Positions 26,158 through 36,001 of a stretch of 64,000 nucleotides of DNA are shown piece after piece. The DNA lies in contig NZ_CANMFF010000002.1 of NCBI RefSeq assembly GCF_947497005.1, forward strand, positions 1 to 64,000, given 5' to 3'. This DNA comes from an uncultured Ruegeria sp. (GTDB lineage Bacteria > Pseudomonadota > Alphaproteobacteria > Rhodobacterales > Rhodobacteraceae). Each line of letters begins with the position of its first letter. Positions within the stretch are counted from its first letter, which is position 1. Made by a program: the position numbers and the translations under genes. The notes under the pieces are model-generated. The model was not told where the DNA came from, made no database searches, and saw only the letters and a list, made by a program, of their open reading frames with translations.

Positions 26158-27081
26158 ATGGAAGCCATTGCTCCGGTCGAAGCAAAAACCGCTCAGATCA
26201 AGGCCGTACCGGCCAATACCACAGAGCCCGCAACGCCCAGCCCCGAAAAGATCCGGCAGGCGTTCGAAAGTGGAAAGTACCCCTACGGTCGCAAGATGGC
26301 GCGGTCGGCGTATGAAGCGCAGAAAGCAAAGCTGCAAGCAGAGTTGCTGAAGGTTCAGTTGTGGGCGCAGGAGACGGGGCAGCGGTTCGTTCTGTTGTTC
26401 GAAGGCCGTGATGCCGCCGGCAAGGGCGGAACGATCAAACGGTTCATGGAGCATCTGAACCCGCGGCAGGCCCGAGTCGTTGCCTTGAATAAACCCACCT
26501 GGGAGGAGAAGGGGCAGTGGTATTATCAGCGCTATGTTCAGGAATTGCCGACCGTTGGCGAAATGGTTTTCTATGACCGGTCCTGGTACAATCGCGCGGG
26601 TGTCGAGCGGGTGATGGGGTTCTGTTCACCCAACGAGTATCTGGAGTTCATGCGGCAGACCCCGGAATTGGAACGGATGCTGGTCCGTTCAGGCGTTCAG
26701 CTATACAAATACTGGTTCTCGGTCACGCAGGAAGAACAGCAACGCCGTTTTAAAAGCCGCGAGTCGGATCCTCTGAAACAGTGGAAACTGTCACCCATCG
26801 ACAAAGCCAGCCTCAGCAAGTGGGATGATTATACCGAGGCGAAGGAGGCCATGTTCTTTTACACTGACACGGCTGACGCGCCTTGGACGATCATCAAGTC
26901 GAATGACAAGAAGCGCGCGCGCCTGAACTGCATGCGGCATTTCCTGTCGACCTTGGATTACCCCGGTAAGGATCACGAGATTGTGGACGAACCCGATCCA
27001 TTGATCGTGGGACAGGCGCATCACGTGATTCACCGGTCCGAGCATATTTTGGGGACGACATTGCATCCTGATGCTCGTTAA
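26158..27081 (+). CDS. ppk2: Polyphosphate kinase 2
   Basis: PPK2 transfers phosphate between polyphosphate and nucleotides. The ATG at 26158 follows AAGGAAAAG and gives 307 residues. Walker A is at residues 83-90 (GRDAAGKG), the lid and Walker B are FYDRSWYNRAGVERVMGF, and SRESDPLKQWKLSPID is the PPK2 class I signature. About 40 low-complexity N-terminal residues precede the domain. Class I PPK2 enzymes usually favour diphosphate nucleotides as acceptors. Confidence 0.95.
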   Translation: MEAIAPVEAKTAQIKAVPANTTEPATPSPEKIRQAFESGKYPYGRKMARSAYEAQKAKLQAELLKVQLWAQETGQRFVLLFEGRDAAGKGGTIKRFMEHLNPRQARVVALNKPTWEEKGQWYYQRYVQELPTVGEMVFYDRSWYNRAGVERVMGFCSPNEYLEFMRQTPELERMLVRSGVQLYKYWFSVTQEEQQRRFKSRESDPLKQWKLSPIDKASLSKWDDYTEAKEAMFFYTDTADAPWTIIKSNDKKRARLNCMRHFLSTLDYPGKDHEIVDEPDPLIVGQAHHVIHRSEHILGTTLHPDAR

Positions 27082-27091
27082 AAGCCAAAGT

Positions 27092-27116
27092 GCCCGCTCT
27101 CATGTTTTGAGCGGGC
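27092..27116. terminator. Hairpin after ppk2
   Basis: GCCCGCTC and GAGCGGGC pair around a 9-nt loop, 11 bp after the ppk2 stop. There is no T-run, so it may be a weak terminator or an RNA 3'-end stabiliser. Confidence 0.45.
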
Positions 27117-27176
27117 TTCAGAGTCTCATGGTGAAATTTTATTGATCCACTCTTGTCCCGCGCCAAGCCCGCGCAT

Positions 27177-28559
27177 ATGGCTGGTGCAATGACAAAAGTG
27201 ATGACATATCCCGCCCATTTTCGGGCGATTGCCGTGCTGGGCTTGCCACTGGTCGGAGGGCATCTGGCGCAGTATGCGATCAGCTTGACAGATACCATCA
27301 TGTTGGGTTGGTACGGGGTCGAGGCGTTGGCTGCGGTCACGCTGGCCAGCAGCTATTACTTTGTGCTGTTTTTGTTCGGTGCGGGGTTTGGCTGGGCCGT
27401 CATGCCAATGGTTGCCACAGCGGCAGCAGAAGGGGACGAAACCAGCATTCGCCGCTCAACCCGAATGGGGCTTTGGCTGTCGTTGCTATACGCAGTAGTG
27501 GTTATGCCATTGCTGTGGTGGTCTTATCCGATCCTGATCGCCATGAAGCAGGAACCGCAAATTGCTGAAACCGCATCCGAGTATTTGCGCGTTGCAGGTT
27601 GGGGGTTGTTTCCGGCCCTGCTTGTGATGGTGCTGAAGTCCTACCTTGCGGCATTGGAACGGACGCAGATCGTGCTGTGGATCACTGTCGCGGCGGCATT
27701 TGTGAACGCGATGACCAACTATGCGCTGATCTTCGGCAATTGGGGGGCACCGGAACTGGGCGTGACGGGGGCGGCCATCGCCTCAATCGCAACCCAGGTC
27801 GTTTCGCTGATCGCTGTTGTTATCTATGTGGTTCGGACGCTGCCAGAACACAGCCTTTTTCAACGGTTTTGGCGGCCGGATTGGGAGATGTTCGCCAGCG
27901 TATGGAAACTGGGTGTGCCCATTGGTCTGACCACATTGGCCGAAGTTTCGCTGTTTGCAACATCCGCCGTGATGATGGGTTGGCTGGGTCAGGTCCCTCT
28001 GGCCGCGCATGGGATCGCGCTAAACCTCGCGTCGGCGACTTTCATGGTGCATCTGGGGTTATCGAATGCGGCCACCATTCGGGCGGGCAACGCGCTGGGC
28101 CGTCGGGACAGGGCACATCTTGAAAAAGGTGCAATTGCCGTAACGGGCATGTCGCTGATCATGTCCATTGTGACCGTTATCTTGTTCCTGACGTACGCCG
28201 AGCCGCTGATTTCCCTGTTCATGGAGGCCGATGATCCGCAGCGCGAGCAAATCCTGGCTATCGGGACCGGATTGCTTGCCATGGCGGCGCTGTTTCAGCT
28301 GGTAGATGGGGCGCAGGTCATTGCGCTGGGCCTGTTGCGCGGGTTGCAGGATGCCAAGATTCCCATGGTTATGGCTGCGCTCAGCTATTGGGCCGTAGGA
28401 ATCCCGGCATCATACTATTTCGGCTTCGTCCGTCAGATGGACGGCATCGGTATCTGGCTGGGATTGGTGCTTGGTCTGGCCTTCGCAGCTGTGCTGCTGA
28501 TGGCCCGATTCTGGATGCATTCGGTGCGACAAATGCAGGCACCGGCTGAGCCTGCTTAG
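27177..28559 (+). CDS. MATE family efflux transporter
   Basis: The protein has twelve hydrophobic segments in two MatE halves, with FRAIAVLGLPLVGGHLAQYAISLTDTIMLG at the start as in NorM-like pumps. Such pumps export drugs or metabolites by Na+ or H+ antiport. The start is uncertain: ATGs at 27177, 27189 and 27201 are all possible and none has a clear ribosome-binding site; I use 27177 (460 residues). The stop overlaps by 4 bp with the convergent hypothetical gene. Confidence 0.9.
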   Translation: MAGAMTKVMTYPAHFRAIAVLGLPLVGGHLAQYAISLTDTIMLGWYGVEALAAVTLASSYYFVLFLFGAGFGWAVMPMVATAAAEGDETSIRRSTRMGLWLSLLYAVVVMPLLWWSYPILIAMKQEPQIAETASEYLRVAGWGLFPALLVMVLKSYLAALERTQIVLWITVAAAFVNAMTNYALIFGNWGAPELGVTGAAIASIATQVVSLIAVVIYVVRTLPEHSLFQRFWRPDWEMFASVWKLGVPIGLTTLAEVSLFATSAVMMGWLGQVPLAAHGIALNLASATFMVHLGLSNAATIRAGNALGRRDRAHLEKGAIAVTGMSLIMSIVTVILFLTYAEPLISLFMEADDPQREQILAIGTGLLAMAALFQLVDGAQVIALGLLRGLQDAKIPMVMAALSYWAVGIPASYYFGFVRQMDGIGIWLGLVLGLAFAAVLLMARFWMHSVRQMQAPAEPA

Positions 28560-28957
28560 TCTTTGCTCAACCGGTCTGCCTTTTTACGGACAAGAACCGT
28601 GCGTAGGTCATGCATCGCCATCAATAAACGATCGGTCACGTCCTCAAGCTGTTCGTCACTTGCCTTGGACTGCGCCCATTGCGTAGTCAGATTCAGATAG
28701 TCGACGGCGCGATGTATGTCGTCTATGTCGCGCTGGGCCAGCAAATCCCGGCGCTCCTCCATCCATTGGGCGATTTCTGCCTGGTCCCGCTCGGATAACG
28801 TCCTCTGGCCGTGCGGCTTGAATTCGCCGTTGCGGATGTTGATGACCGCAATCTGATCCATCTCGATCCGGTGCTGGCGGTTTTCCGTATCTATCCGAAA
28901 AACCGCAGCCCCGTTTTCACGGATGCGAAAGTAGTATTCGGGAAGAACGGCGGACAT
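28556..28957 (-). CDS. Hypothetical soluble protein
   Basis: The ATG at 28957 gives 133 residues (MSAVLPEYYFRIRENGAAVFRID). The first half looks like a short beta-rich module with RIEMDQIAVINIRNGEFKPHG; the second is helical and charged, with TLSERDQAEIAQWMEERR. It starts just behind the aminotransferase stop on the same strand, so the two are probably one transcript. I do not recognise a family with certainty. Confidence 0.7.
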   Translation of the reverse strand: MSAVLPEYYFRIRENGAAVFRIDTENRQHRIEMDQIAVINIRNGEFKPHGQRTLSERDQAEIAQWMEERRDLLAQRDIDDIHRAVDYLNLTTQWAQSKASDEQLEDVTDRLLMAMHDLRTVLVRKKADRLSKD

Positions 28958-28959
28958 GT

Positions 28960-30183
<1,224 letters not shown>

Positions 30184-30254
30184 TCAACCCGACTGTCATA
30201 GGGTGCGCCGGAATGACGATCAAGCCGTATAGATAATGTGAATTGGAGACCCGA

Positions 30255-30647
30255 ATGAATGATGAAAAAGACTGGTATGGTCCGGAGTCTGCAACATTTG
30301 GGGATCGTTTGGCGGGCGCTCGTGAAGCCGCCGGAATGACGCAAGCAGAATTGGCACGCCGTCTTGGCGTCAAGAAAGCGACAATTGCCGATTGGGAAAA
30401 CGATTTATCCGAGCCGCGCGCGAACCGATTGTCGATGATGGCGGGTATGGTCAATGTATCGATCATGTGGCTGCTGACCGGCGAGGGCGAAGGCATGCAG
30501 GCACCCGTCGAAGAAGGCGAGGGCGGTATGGAACTGTCAACTGCAGTGGCCGAACTGCGCGCCATTCGCGGCGAGATGCGGGCAAGTGCCGAACGTGCCG
30601 CGCGGCTGGAAAAGAAAATGCGCCTTATGCTGGAGCAGAAGAATTGA
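30255..30647 (+). CDS. XRE family helix-turn-helix regulator
   Basis: The ATG at 30255 follows GGAGACCCGA, so the ATG four codons earlier is not used: 130 residues. A Cro/CI-type helix-turn-helix is at about 15-60 (FGDRLAGAREAAGMTQAELARRLGVKKATIADWEND). The C-terminal half is acidic and then forms a coiled coil (AVAELRAIRGEMRASAERAARLEKKMRL), suited to dimerization. Its stop overlaps the TTG start of sdhE, so the two are translationally coupled. Confidence 0.92.
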   Translation: MNDEKDWYGPESATFGDRLAGAREAAGMTQAELARRLGVKKATIADWENDLSEPRANRLSMMAGMVNVSIMWLLTGEGEGMQAPVEEGEGGMELSTAVAELRAIRGEMRASAERAARLEKKMRLMLEQKN

Positions 30648-30901
30648 GCGAACCCCGGGATGTGCGCATCAAGCGTATGAAAATGCGGTCCATGCGGCGT
30701 GGGATCAAAGAGATGGACATTATCCTGTCTGCCTATGCGGATAGCAATCTCGCCGACATGGATGCGGTCGGGTTGGATGTCTATGACGCGCTGCTGCACG
30801 AGAATGATCAGGACCTGTATCAATGGGTCACAGGTCAGGTGCCGCCACCGGCGCAGTATGCAAATTTGATTTCGGACATAGCCCAAACCTTTCAGAACTA
30901 A
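30644..30901 (+). CDS. sdhE: SdhE succinate dehydrogenase flavinylation factor
   Basis: SdhE helps attach FAD covalently to SdhA. The 85-residue protein starts with TTG at 30644, in the TTGA overlap with the XRE gene, and reads SEPRDVRIKRMKMRSMRRGIKEMD. The family motif R-G-x-x-E is at residues 19-23, and DLYQWVTGQVPPP near the C-terminus is typical (Y-x-W-x-x-G). The length equals the usual 80-90. In many alphaproteobacteria sdhE sits next to recG or mfd; here it is paired with a regulator. Confidence 0.9.
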   Translation: MSEPRDVRIKRMKMRSMRRGIKEMDIILSAYADSNLADMDAVGLDVYDALLHENDQDLYQWVTGQVPPPAQYANLISDIAQTFQN

Positions 30902-30916
30902 ATAAAAGTCCGGCTT

Positions 30917-30940
30917 AACCGATTTTTCGGATTTTCGGTT
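30917..30940. promoter_or_regulatory. Inverted repeat before the MarR gene
   Basis: AACCGA and TCGGTT are separated by 12 bp, 40 bp before the start. It may be an autoregulatory operator, which MarR-family genes commonly have. Confidence 0.3.
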
Positions 30941-30979
30941 CATCGTGTCTCAAACAGCACGACTGAATCGGAGGGTCGG

Positions 30980-31477
30980 ATGAGTATGGAAATGCAGGTC
31001 TCCGGGTTGGGAACCAAAGGGTTCATGACCAGCTATCTTGAAGCTCTGGCCTTGGTTGAACGGCTGCATCGGTTGCTGCTGGACGTCATCAAGGACGAGT
31101 TTGAACGCGTTGGGGTGTTAGAAATCAACGCGGTCCAGGCGTTGCTGCTGTTTAATATCGGCGATCATGAAGTAACTGCGGGTGAGTTGAAGAGCCGTGG
31201 TTATTATCAAGGCAGCAATGTCAGCTATAACCTCAAGAAACTGGTTGAGATGGGATACATGCATCATCAAAGGTGCGAAATCGATCGCCGTTCGGTGCGC
31301 GTGCGTCTAACGCCTCTTGGCAGGGAAATCCGTGATATCGTATCCGATCTGTTTGCGCGTCATGCCGAAGGCCTGCAAAGCAGAGGAGTATTGGAGCTGG
31401 AAGGTATCGACGATATCACCACGTCCCTGCGCCGCGTTGAACGGTATTGGACGGATCAGATCAGATACATTTACTGA
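30980..31477 (+). CDS. MarR family winged-helix regulator
   Basis: The 165-residue protein has the MarR fold: an N-terminal dimerization helix (SYLEALALVERLHRLLLDVI), the winged helix with LEINAVQALLLFNIG and SNVSYNLKKLVEMGYMHH, the wing RCEIDRRSVRVRLTPLG, and a C-terminal helix. Ligand unknown. It resembles the LdtR-like subgroup of alphaproteobacteria in the GSNVSYNLKKL recognition helix; this is only an impression. The stop abuts that of the convergent DUF1194 gene. Confidence 0.92.
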   Translation: MSMEMQVSGLGTKGFMTSYLEALALVERLHRLLLDVIKDEFERVGVLEINAVQALLLFNIGDHEVTAGELKSRGYYQGSNVSYNLKKLVEMGYMHHQRCEIDRRSVRVRLTPLGREIRDIVSDLFARHAEGLQSRGVLELEGIDDITTSLRRVERYWTDQIRYIY

Positions 31478-32191
31478 TCAGTGCCGGGCATCGGACAGCA
31501 CAAGACTGTCCAGCTCTCGGATCAATTTGCGGGTCATAGCGTCTTCGAAAGCCTCAAATCCCAGCGCGACTTCCACAAATGAATTCGGCCCCAAAATGAC
31601 CCAAGCCGAGAAATAGGCGGAAAGCTCACCTACCTGCACATATCGCTGATCACCGGTGTTTGGATCGTCCGCGCCGATGACAAGGCCGTTGATTGTGATT
31701 CCGTCGTTTTGCAAATAGATTCCTACGTCACGCGGGTGCGGCCCAAGGTTATGTTTGCCGTCGCCGGACAAATCCAATGTACGGCGCCAGCACTTCGTTT
31801 GTTGGCTGAGTAGATCAGCACCAAACGCCATGGCCGAACCTACAGCCGTCCCTTGCGGGGCAGCGCTGCGCGTTGTTTGGGCCAAACCGTCGCTGATCGC
31901 ATTCAGGTCGGAGGCGGTTTGTATCTCTGTCCAGTTCAACAGCATCCGCTCATGGCTTGGCTCGCTCCATTCAAAAATCGCCAGGTACATGGAAGTGCTG
32001 CCGTCGGATTGCATCAACTGACCAACTTCGGGGTGGCGCAAAGCTGAAGCAAGGCCCTCAAGTTGCAGCCTGTATTCGTGGCTGTCCACTGACCCAGAGA
32101 CATCCAACCCCAGAGCAAGAGCCTGGCGGCACTGCCCCAATGCGGGCCCGGCGATGATACATAACAGTGCAGCTACCAAACGGCTAATCAT
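31478..32191 (-). CDS. Secreted DUF1194 (VWA-like) protein, copy 1
   Basis: The 237-residue product from ATG 32191 has a signal peptide ending at ALGQ-C. The DUF1194 domain is a von Willebrand A-like fold; the metal-site type motif D-V-S-G-S-V-D is near the mature N-terminus and TLDLSGDGKHNLG is the second family motif. The role is unknown, perhaps protein binding in the periplasm. Its start overlaps the stop of the second DUF1194 gene by 8 bp. Confidence 0.88.
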   Translation of the reverse strand: MISRLVAALLCIIAGPALGQCRQALALGLDVSGSVDSHEYRLQLEGLASALRHPEVGQLMQSDGSTSMYLAIFEWSEPSHERMLLNWTEIQTASDLNAISDGLAQTTRSAAPQGTAVGSAMAFGADLLSQQTKCWRRTLDLSGDGKHNLGPHPRDVGIYLQNDGITINGLVIGADDPNTGDQRYVQVGELSAYFSAWVILGPNSFVEVALGFEAFEDAMTRKLIRELDSLVLSDARH

Positions 32192-32888
32192 GGGCGTTGT
32201 GCTGTAGCGTGCCAACTTGCAGACCGCTCAGTTCCCTCTTAAGTTTCTTTCGCATTGTGCGTTCGAAATCTTCAAATCCTTGAGCTACTTCCAGAAATGC
32301 GCCGGGGCCATGCAGGACATTGTTTTTGAAGAAGGGGATCAGAAACAGCTCTCCTTCAAAGTCGGCCGCATTGATCACCAATCCATTGACCACTATTTCT
32401 CCGAAGAAATACCGAGCGTATGCGATCTGTGGCCCATAACCGTCATTGTTCGAGCCATCGCCAGACAGATCTATGGTTTGAAACAGGCAATCTGGTGCGC
32501 TTTGCAACAATTCAGCCCCAAATCTTAGCGCGTGCCCCATGGCTGTGGCCGAGCCTTCGTTGGACCGGGTCGACTGGCTGATCCGCGTTGCCGCTGCCCG
32601 CAAGTCGTCCTGGGTTTCAATCAGTCGCCAGTTCAAAATGACGTGCTGCGTAGATCGTCCGCTCCATTCGTAAACGGACATAGCGACGGGTAAAGGCGAG
32701 GAAAAGAAAGCCTCCTGAACTTCAGGTGCCAACAGGGCAGCGGCCAGACCCTGCCGTTGCAATGCGTCCTCAGTATCGTCGACAGAGACCGAGATATCCA
32801 TCGCCAATGCCAGAGCCAAGCGACATTGTTCGGCCCTGATCGGGCTGGCCAGCAAGGCCAGCCCCAATGCGATCAGCCATCGGATCAC
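32184..32888 (-). CDS. Secreted DUF1194 (VWA-like) protein, copy 2
   Basis: The 234-residue protein has a signal peptide (ASPIRA-EQ) and the same layout as copy 1: LALALAMDISVSVD and TIDLSGDGSNNDG. In the first motif the second residue group reads D-I-S-V-S-V-D, so Gly of D-x-S-G-S is replaced by Val, which may alter metal binding. Copies 1 and 2 differ widely in sequence, so the duplication is old. It overlaps the gloA stop by 4 bp, giving a three-gene transcript. Confidence 0.88.
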   Translation of the reverse strand: MIRWLIALGLALLASPIRAEQCRLALALAMDISVSVDDTEDALQRQGLAAALLAPEVQEAFFSSPLPVAMSVYEWSGRSTQHVILNWRLIETQDDLRAAATRISQSTRSNEGSATAMGHALRFGAELLQSAPDCLFQTIDLSGDGSNNDGYGPQIAYARYFFGEIVVNGLVINAADFEGELFLIPFFKNNVLHGPGAFLEVAQGFEDFERTMRKKLKRELSGLQVGTLQHNAHD

Positions 32889-33313
32889 CAGTTGCCGACA
32901 CTCTCCATATTGGTCCAGGGTTCGGCCGGCTCCAGCGCATCGCCGTTCTGTAGCAGCTCAACCGAGATATTGTCGGGTGAGCGCACGAAGGCCATACGAC
33001 CGTCGCGCGGAGGGCGATTGATCGTAACGCCATTGTCCTGAAGGTGCTGGCAGACCTCGTAGATGTTGTCGACGCCGTAAGCCAGGTGGCCGAAGTGACG
33101 GCTGTCGCTGGGCAATTCATCATCGCCATCCCAGTTGTGGGTCAGCTCGATCGGCGCGTCCTCCTGTCCCGGAGGGGCCATGAAAATCAGTGAAAAACGC
33201 CCGGCGTCGCTGTCATACCGGCGCGTTTCCTTGAGGCCCAGAAGTTCATAAAACGCTATGGATTTTTCCAGATCCTTCACGCGGATCATGGTGTGAAGAT
33301 ATGTCAGCGCCAT
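32885..33313 (-). CDS. gloA: Glyoxalase I (lactoylglutathione lyase)
   Basis: Glyoxalase I isomerises the methylglyoxal-glutathione hemithioacetal. I use the ATG at 33313 because AAGGA is then 8 bp upstream; the ATG at 33322 would have the site adjacent to it. The 142-residue VOC protein has HTMIRVKDLEKSIAFYELLG at the N-terminus, ELTHNW with the metal-site Glu/His, FGHLAYGVDN and SPDNISVELLQ, consistent with the GloA family. Confidence 0.9.
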   Translation of the reverse strand: MALTYLHTMIRVKDLEKSIAFYELLGLKETRRYDSDAGRFSLIFMAPPGQEDAPIELTHNWDGDDELPSDSRHFGHLAYGVDNIYEVCQHLQDNGVTINRPPRDGRMAFVRSPDNISVELLQNGDALEPAEPWTNMESVGNW

Positions 33314-33488
33314 TTTGGCCATCCTTTTCGACTCAGTTTGCCAAGAGCTTAGCGCACCGGCTTAGCGTGTCGAGAGCACCAAGTCGTACAAATCGAAAAT
33401 TGCGCAGGTTGCGGCATATATCGCGGTTCCGGTGTTGCGATTAGCGAGATATAGTAGGGGGCGACTCATTGCCAGAAAGGAAAATTTG

Positions 33489-34397
33489 ATGCCGCTGTCC
33501 GCTGACCAACAGGCCGAGATCGAAGCGCAACGCGCGCAATCGTATCCAACACGTCGCGTCGTTTCAGCGGGAATGGAAGATCACCTGTATACCGCGCATC
33601 AGGTTCTGGATCACGGATTTGTTCGCGTGATCGATTATATGGGTGACGACGCGGCCATCTGTCAGGCAGCGCGCGTGTCTTACGGCAAGGGCACCAAGTC
33701 AGTTCAGAATGACGAAGGGCTGATCCGATATCTGATGCGGCACTGGCATTCGACACCGTTTGAGATGTGCGAAGTCAAACTGCATGTGAAATTGCCCGTA
33801 TTCGTGGCGCGTCAATGGATCCGGCACCGGACAGCAAACGTGAACGAATACTCCGCGCGCTATTCTATTCTGGATCGGGAGTTCTACATCCCCGCACTTG
33901 AAAACGTGGCTGCCCAATCAGAAGTGAATAATCAGGGCCGTGGCTCGGCTCTGGAAGGGGAAGAGGCCGCGCGCGTTCTGGAAATTCTAAAGGCGGACAG
34001 CACCCGGTGTTATGACAATTATGAGGCGATGATCAATCAGGACGGAAAGCAGGGGCTGGCGCGTGAACTGGCGCGGATGAACCTGCCTGCAAACATCTAT
34101 ACGCAGTGGTATTGGAAGGTGGACCTGCACAATCTGTTCCACTTTCTGCGCCTGCGCGCTGACCCTCATGCGCAATACGAAATCCGCGTCTACGCTGATG
34201 CGATGTGCAAGATCGTCGCCGATTGGGTGCCGTTTGCATACAAGGCCTTCGAAGATTACCGGCTTGGTGCGGTCAACCTGTCGGCTCAGATGGTCGAAAG
34301 CCTTCGGGGCATGCTGGCGGGTGAAGAAGTCACGCAGGAAAGCTCTGGTATGACGGCCCGGGAATGGCGCGAGTTCGAAGAGATTATTCGGAAATAG
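33489..34397 (+). CDS. thyX: Flavin-dependent thymidylate synthase
   Basis: ThyX makes dTMP from dUMP with FAD and methylenetetrahydrofolate. The ATG at 33489 gives 302 residues, a usual length. The ThyX motif R-H-R-x(4)-N-E-x-S-x-R is present as [15 protein letters not shown]. No thyA or dfr gene is in the window. AAAGGAAAAT precedes the start. Confidence 0.97.
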   Translation: MPLSADQQAEIEAQRAQSYPTRRVVSAGMEDHLYTAHQVLDHGFVRVIDYMGDDAAICQAARVSYGKGTKSVQNDEGLIRYLMRHWHSTPFEMCEVKLHVKLPVFVARQWIRHRTANVNEYSARYSILDREFYIPALENVAAQSEVNNQGRGSALEGEEAARVLEILKADSTRCYDNYEAMINQDGKQGLARELARMNLPANIYTQWYWKVDLHNLFHFLRLRADPHAQYEIRVYADAMCKIVADWVPFAYKAFEDYRLGAVNLSAQMVESLRGMLAGEEVTQESSGMTAREWREFEEIIRK

Positions 34398-34457
34398 AAC
34401 TTCAAATTGCATAGCTTTTGTCTATACACTTTATCATGGAATCGTTACATTGGTTCC

Positions 34458-34766
34458 ATGACTCATCTACCGACGCTTGCGATACTATGTTTAATTTCAG
34501 GGCTTGCACTCCCTGCGCAGGCTAAGTCGCCCATTGCGGAGATTTTGTGTGAGCCAACGCCTCGTTTGCATCAGAAACTTGAACGGCAATTTGCGGCAGA
34601 ACGTGTAGCGACGGGCGTTCGTGGGCCAGAGCAGGTCATGGAAGTCTGGACAGACCAGAACGGCGATTGGACCATGGTTGTGACATACGCGACCGGGACA
34701 TCCTGCATCGTGGCAATGGGCGAACATTGGCACGATCACGCAGACGCAAAACCCGCGCGAGGATAA
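34458..34766 (+). CDS. Small secreted hypothetical protein
   Basis: The 102-residue product from ATG 34458 has a signal peptide (LAILCLISGLALPAQA-K). The mature part contains RLERQFAAERVATGVRGPEQVMEVWTD-like charged sequence and ends GEHWHDHADAKPARG, a His-rich tail. Two cysteines (EILCEP, TSCIVAM) may form a disulfide. Relatives occur across Rhodobacteraceae as uncharacterised exported proteins; function unknown. Confidence 0.75.
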   Translation: MTHLPTLAILCLISGLALPAQAKSPIAEILCEPTPRLHQKLERQFAAERVATGVRGPEQVMEVWTDQNGDWTMVVTYATGTSCIVAMGEHWHDHADAKPARG

Positions 34767-34792
34767 TGGAACAAGACCGGTGGGGCGTGGGT

Positions 34793-34813
34793 GACGGCCG
34801 GAAATTGGCCGTC
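34793..34813. terminator. Hairpin between convergent genes
   Basis: GACGGCC and GGCCGTC pair around a 7-nt loop between the hypothetical gene and cspA. No clear T-run follows on either strand, so termination is uncertain. Confidence 0.4.
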
Positions 34814-34851
34814 CTCCTTAATTCATCATCCCGCGTTTGGCTGGGATGTCG

Positions 34852-35058
34852 TTACAGCGGCTTTAATTCAGCAGCCATTTGGCGGCCGTCGCGTCCGTCC
34901 TGCAACTCGTATGAGACTTTCTGATTGTCTGCGAGTCCGGTCAGGCCGGACCGTTCTACGGCCGAGATATGTACAAACACATCTTTGCCCCCTTCGTCAG
35001 GGGCAATAAATCCATAGCCTTTGGTGGTATTGAACCATTTCACGGTGCCGGTTGGCAT
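34852..35058 (-). CDS. cspA: Cold-shock protein (CspA family)
   Basis: The 68-residue protein is one OB-fold with the RNA-binding motifs KGYGFIAPD (RNP1) and VFVHISAV (RNP2). It acts as an RNA chaperone. The stretch upstream (35059-35272) is long and shared with a divergent gene; Csp genes often have a long structured leader that senses cold, which could be the case here but is not shown. Confidence 0.96.
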   Translation of the reverse strand: MPTGTVKWFNTTKGYGFIAPDEGGKDVFVHISAVERSGLTGLADNQKVSYELQDGRDGRQMAAELKPL

Positions 35059-35272
35059 GTCCCGTGTCTCCTTCTACTTACGCATTGTCCCACAAATTGG
35101 TGGGGGCTGTGGTCAGCGACATCGTAGGCCTGACTGTTTTTCTCTTTTTGAACAGTCCAATTTACATGTTTCGCCTTTTTCAACATTGCACGGTGAAGTA
35201 AAAAATCAAGAATAACCGCCGGAAACTGGCAAGTTTGCCTAAAAAGCAATCAAGTGCAGGAGCAGTAAAAAT

Positions 35273-35590
35273 ATGCAACTTTATGGTCTGAAGACCTGTG
35301 ACACCTGTCGCAAGGCTTTGAAATCGTTACCAGACGCAGAATTTGTGGATGTCCGCAGTGATGGTGTACCTGAATCTGTGATGTCGCAAGCTTTTGCCAC
35401 GTTCGGCAATGCATTGCTCAACACCAGATCGACGACGTGGCGAGGATTGGATGACAACCAGCGCGCGAAGGCGCCCTTGGAGCTTTTGAAAGAGCACCCG
35501 ACCCTGATGAAGCGCCCGTTGATCGAGAGAGATGGAGAATTGTTGCTGGGCTGGACAGCCGAAACACGCACGAAGCTTGGTATTGCCTAA
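35273..35590 (+). CDS. ArsC/Spx-like (YffB-type) protein
   Basis: The 105-residue protein is a thioredoxin-fold member of the ArsC/Spx family: MQLYGLKTCDTCRKALKSL with the C-x-x-C-R pattern, and MKRPLIERDGELLLGW near the end. True arsenate reductases have a further cysteine pattern and arsenic genes nearby; neither is seen, so a YffB-like role is more likely. AGGAG is a few bases upstream of the ATG. Confidence 0.88.
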   Translation: MQLYGLKTCDTCRKALKSLPDAEFVDVRSDGVPESVMSQAFATFGNALLNTRSTTWRGLDDNQRAKAPLELLKEHPTLMKRPLIERDGELLLGWTAETRTKLGIA

Positions 35591-35631
35591 AGAGATGCTT
35601 ATGTGCCTGCATGTAATAGCGAGGATATTCA

Positions 35632-36000
35632 ATGCGTAATGCCGCCATGGTACTGGGCGTTATTGCCGGGCTGATCGGTATGATCGTCGGGTTTTTCGGG
35701 TATGCGAAAGTGGTCGTGATTGATCAAGTCGGTGAGATCGACGGGGTTTTGAATCAGGTAGACAATCCGGATCTGATCCAGGCCGTTTCGATCATCGCAC
35801 CTTTGCTGGCGATAGCAGGGGGCGCCATGGCACCAGCCCGCGCCTTATTCGCCGGTATTTTGCTGCTGATTTCGGCAGGAGCAATGTATTACGCGTTTGG
35901 CTTTGGTGTGTTCACCATGTTCCCGATTGCATTCGCAGGGGTCGCCGGTGTACTTGGGCTGGCGGCGGGTAAACCGGACCAGCCCAAGGCGCATTTCTAG
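35632..36000 (+). CDS. Small membrane protein of unknown function
   Basis: The 122-residue product has four hydrophobic segments (about 4-24, 50-65, 70-85, 90-112) and ends in a short charged tail (GKPDQPKAHF). I do not recognise a specific family. It follows the ArsC/Spx-like gene by 41 bp on the same strand and its stop nearly touches that of bufD. Confidence 0.65.
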   Translation: MRNAAMVLGVIAGLIGMIVGFFGYAKVVVIDQVGEIDGVLNQVDNPDLIQAVSIIAPLLAIAGGAMAPARALFAGILLLISAGAMYYAFGFGVFTMFPIAFAGVAGVLGLAAGKPDQPKAHF

Positions 36001-36001
36001 A

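Noticed and set aside
34793..34813. Classical intrinsic terminator for cspA
   Set aside because: The hairpin is good but there is no T-run, so it is only listed as a low-confidence hairpin.
35059..35272. A confirmed cold-sensing RNA thermometer upstream of cspA
   Set aside because: A long leader is plausible, but I cannot show a conserved structure and the region is also the promoter of the divergent ArsC-like gene.
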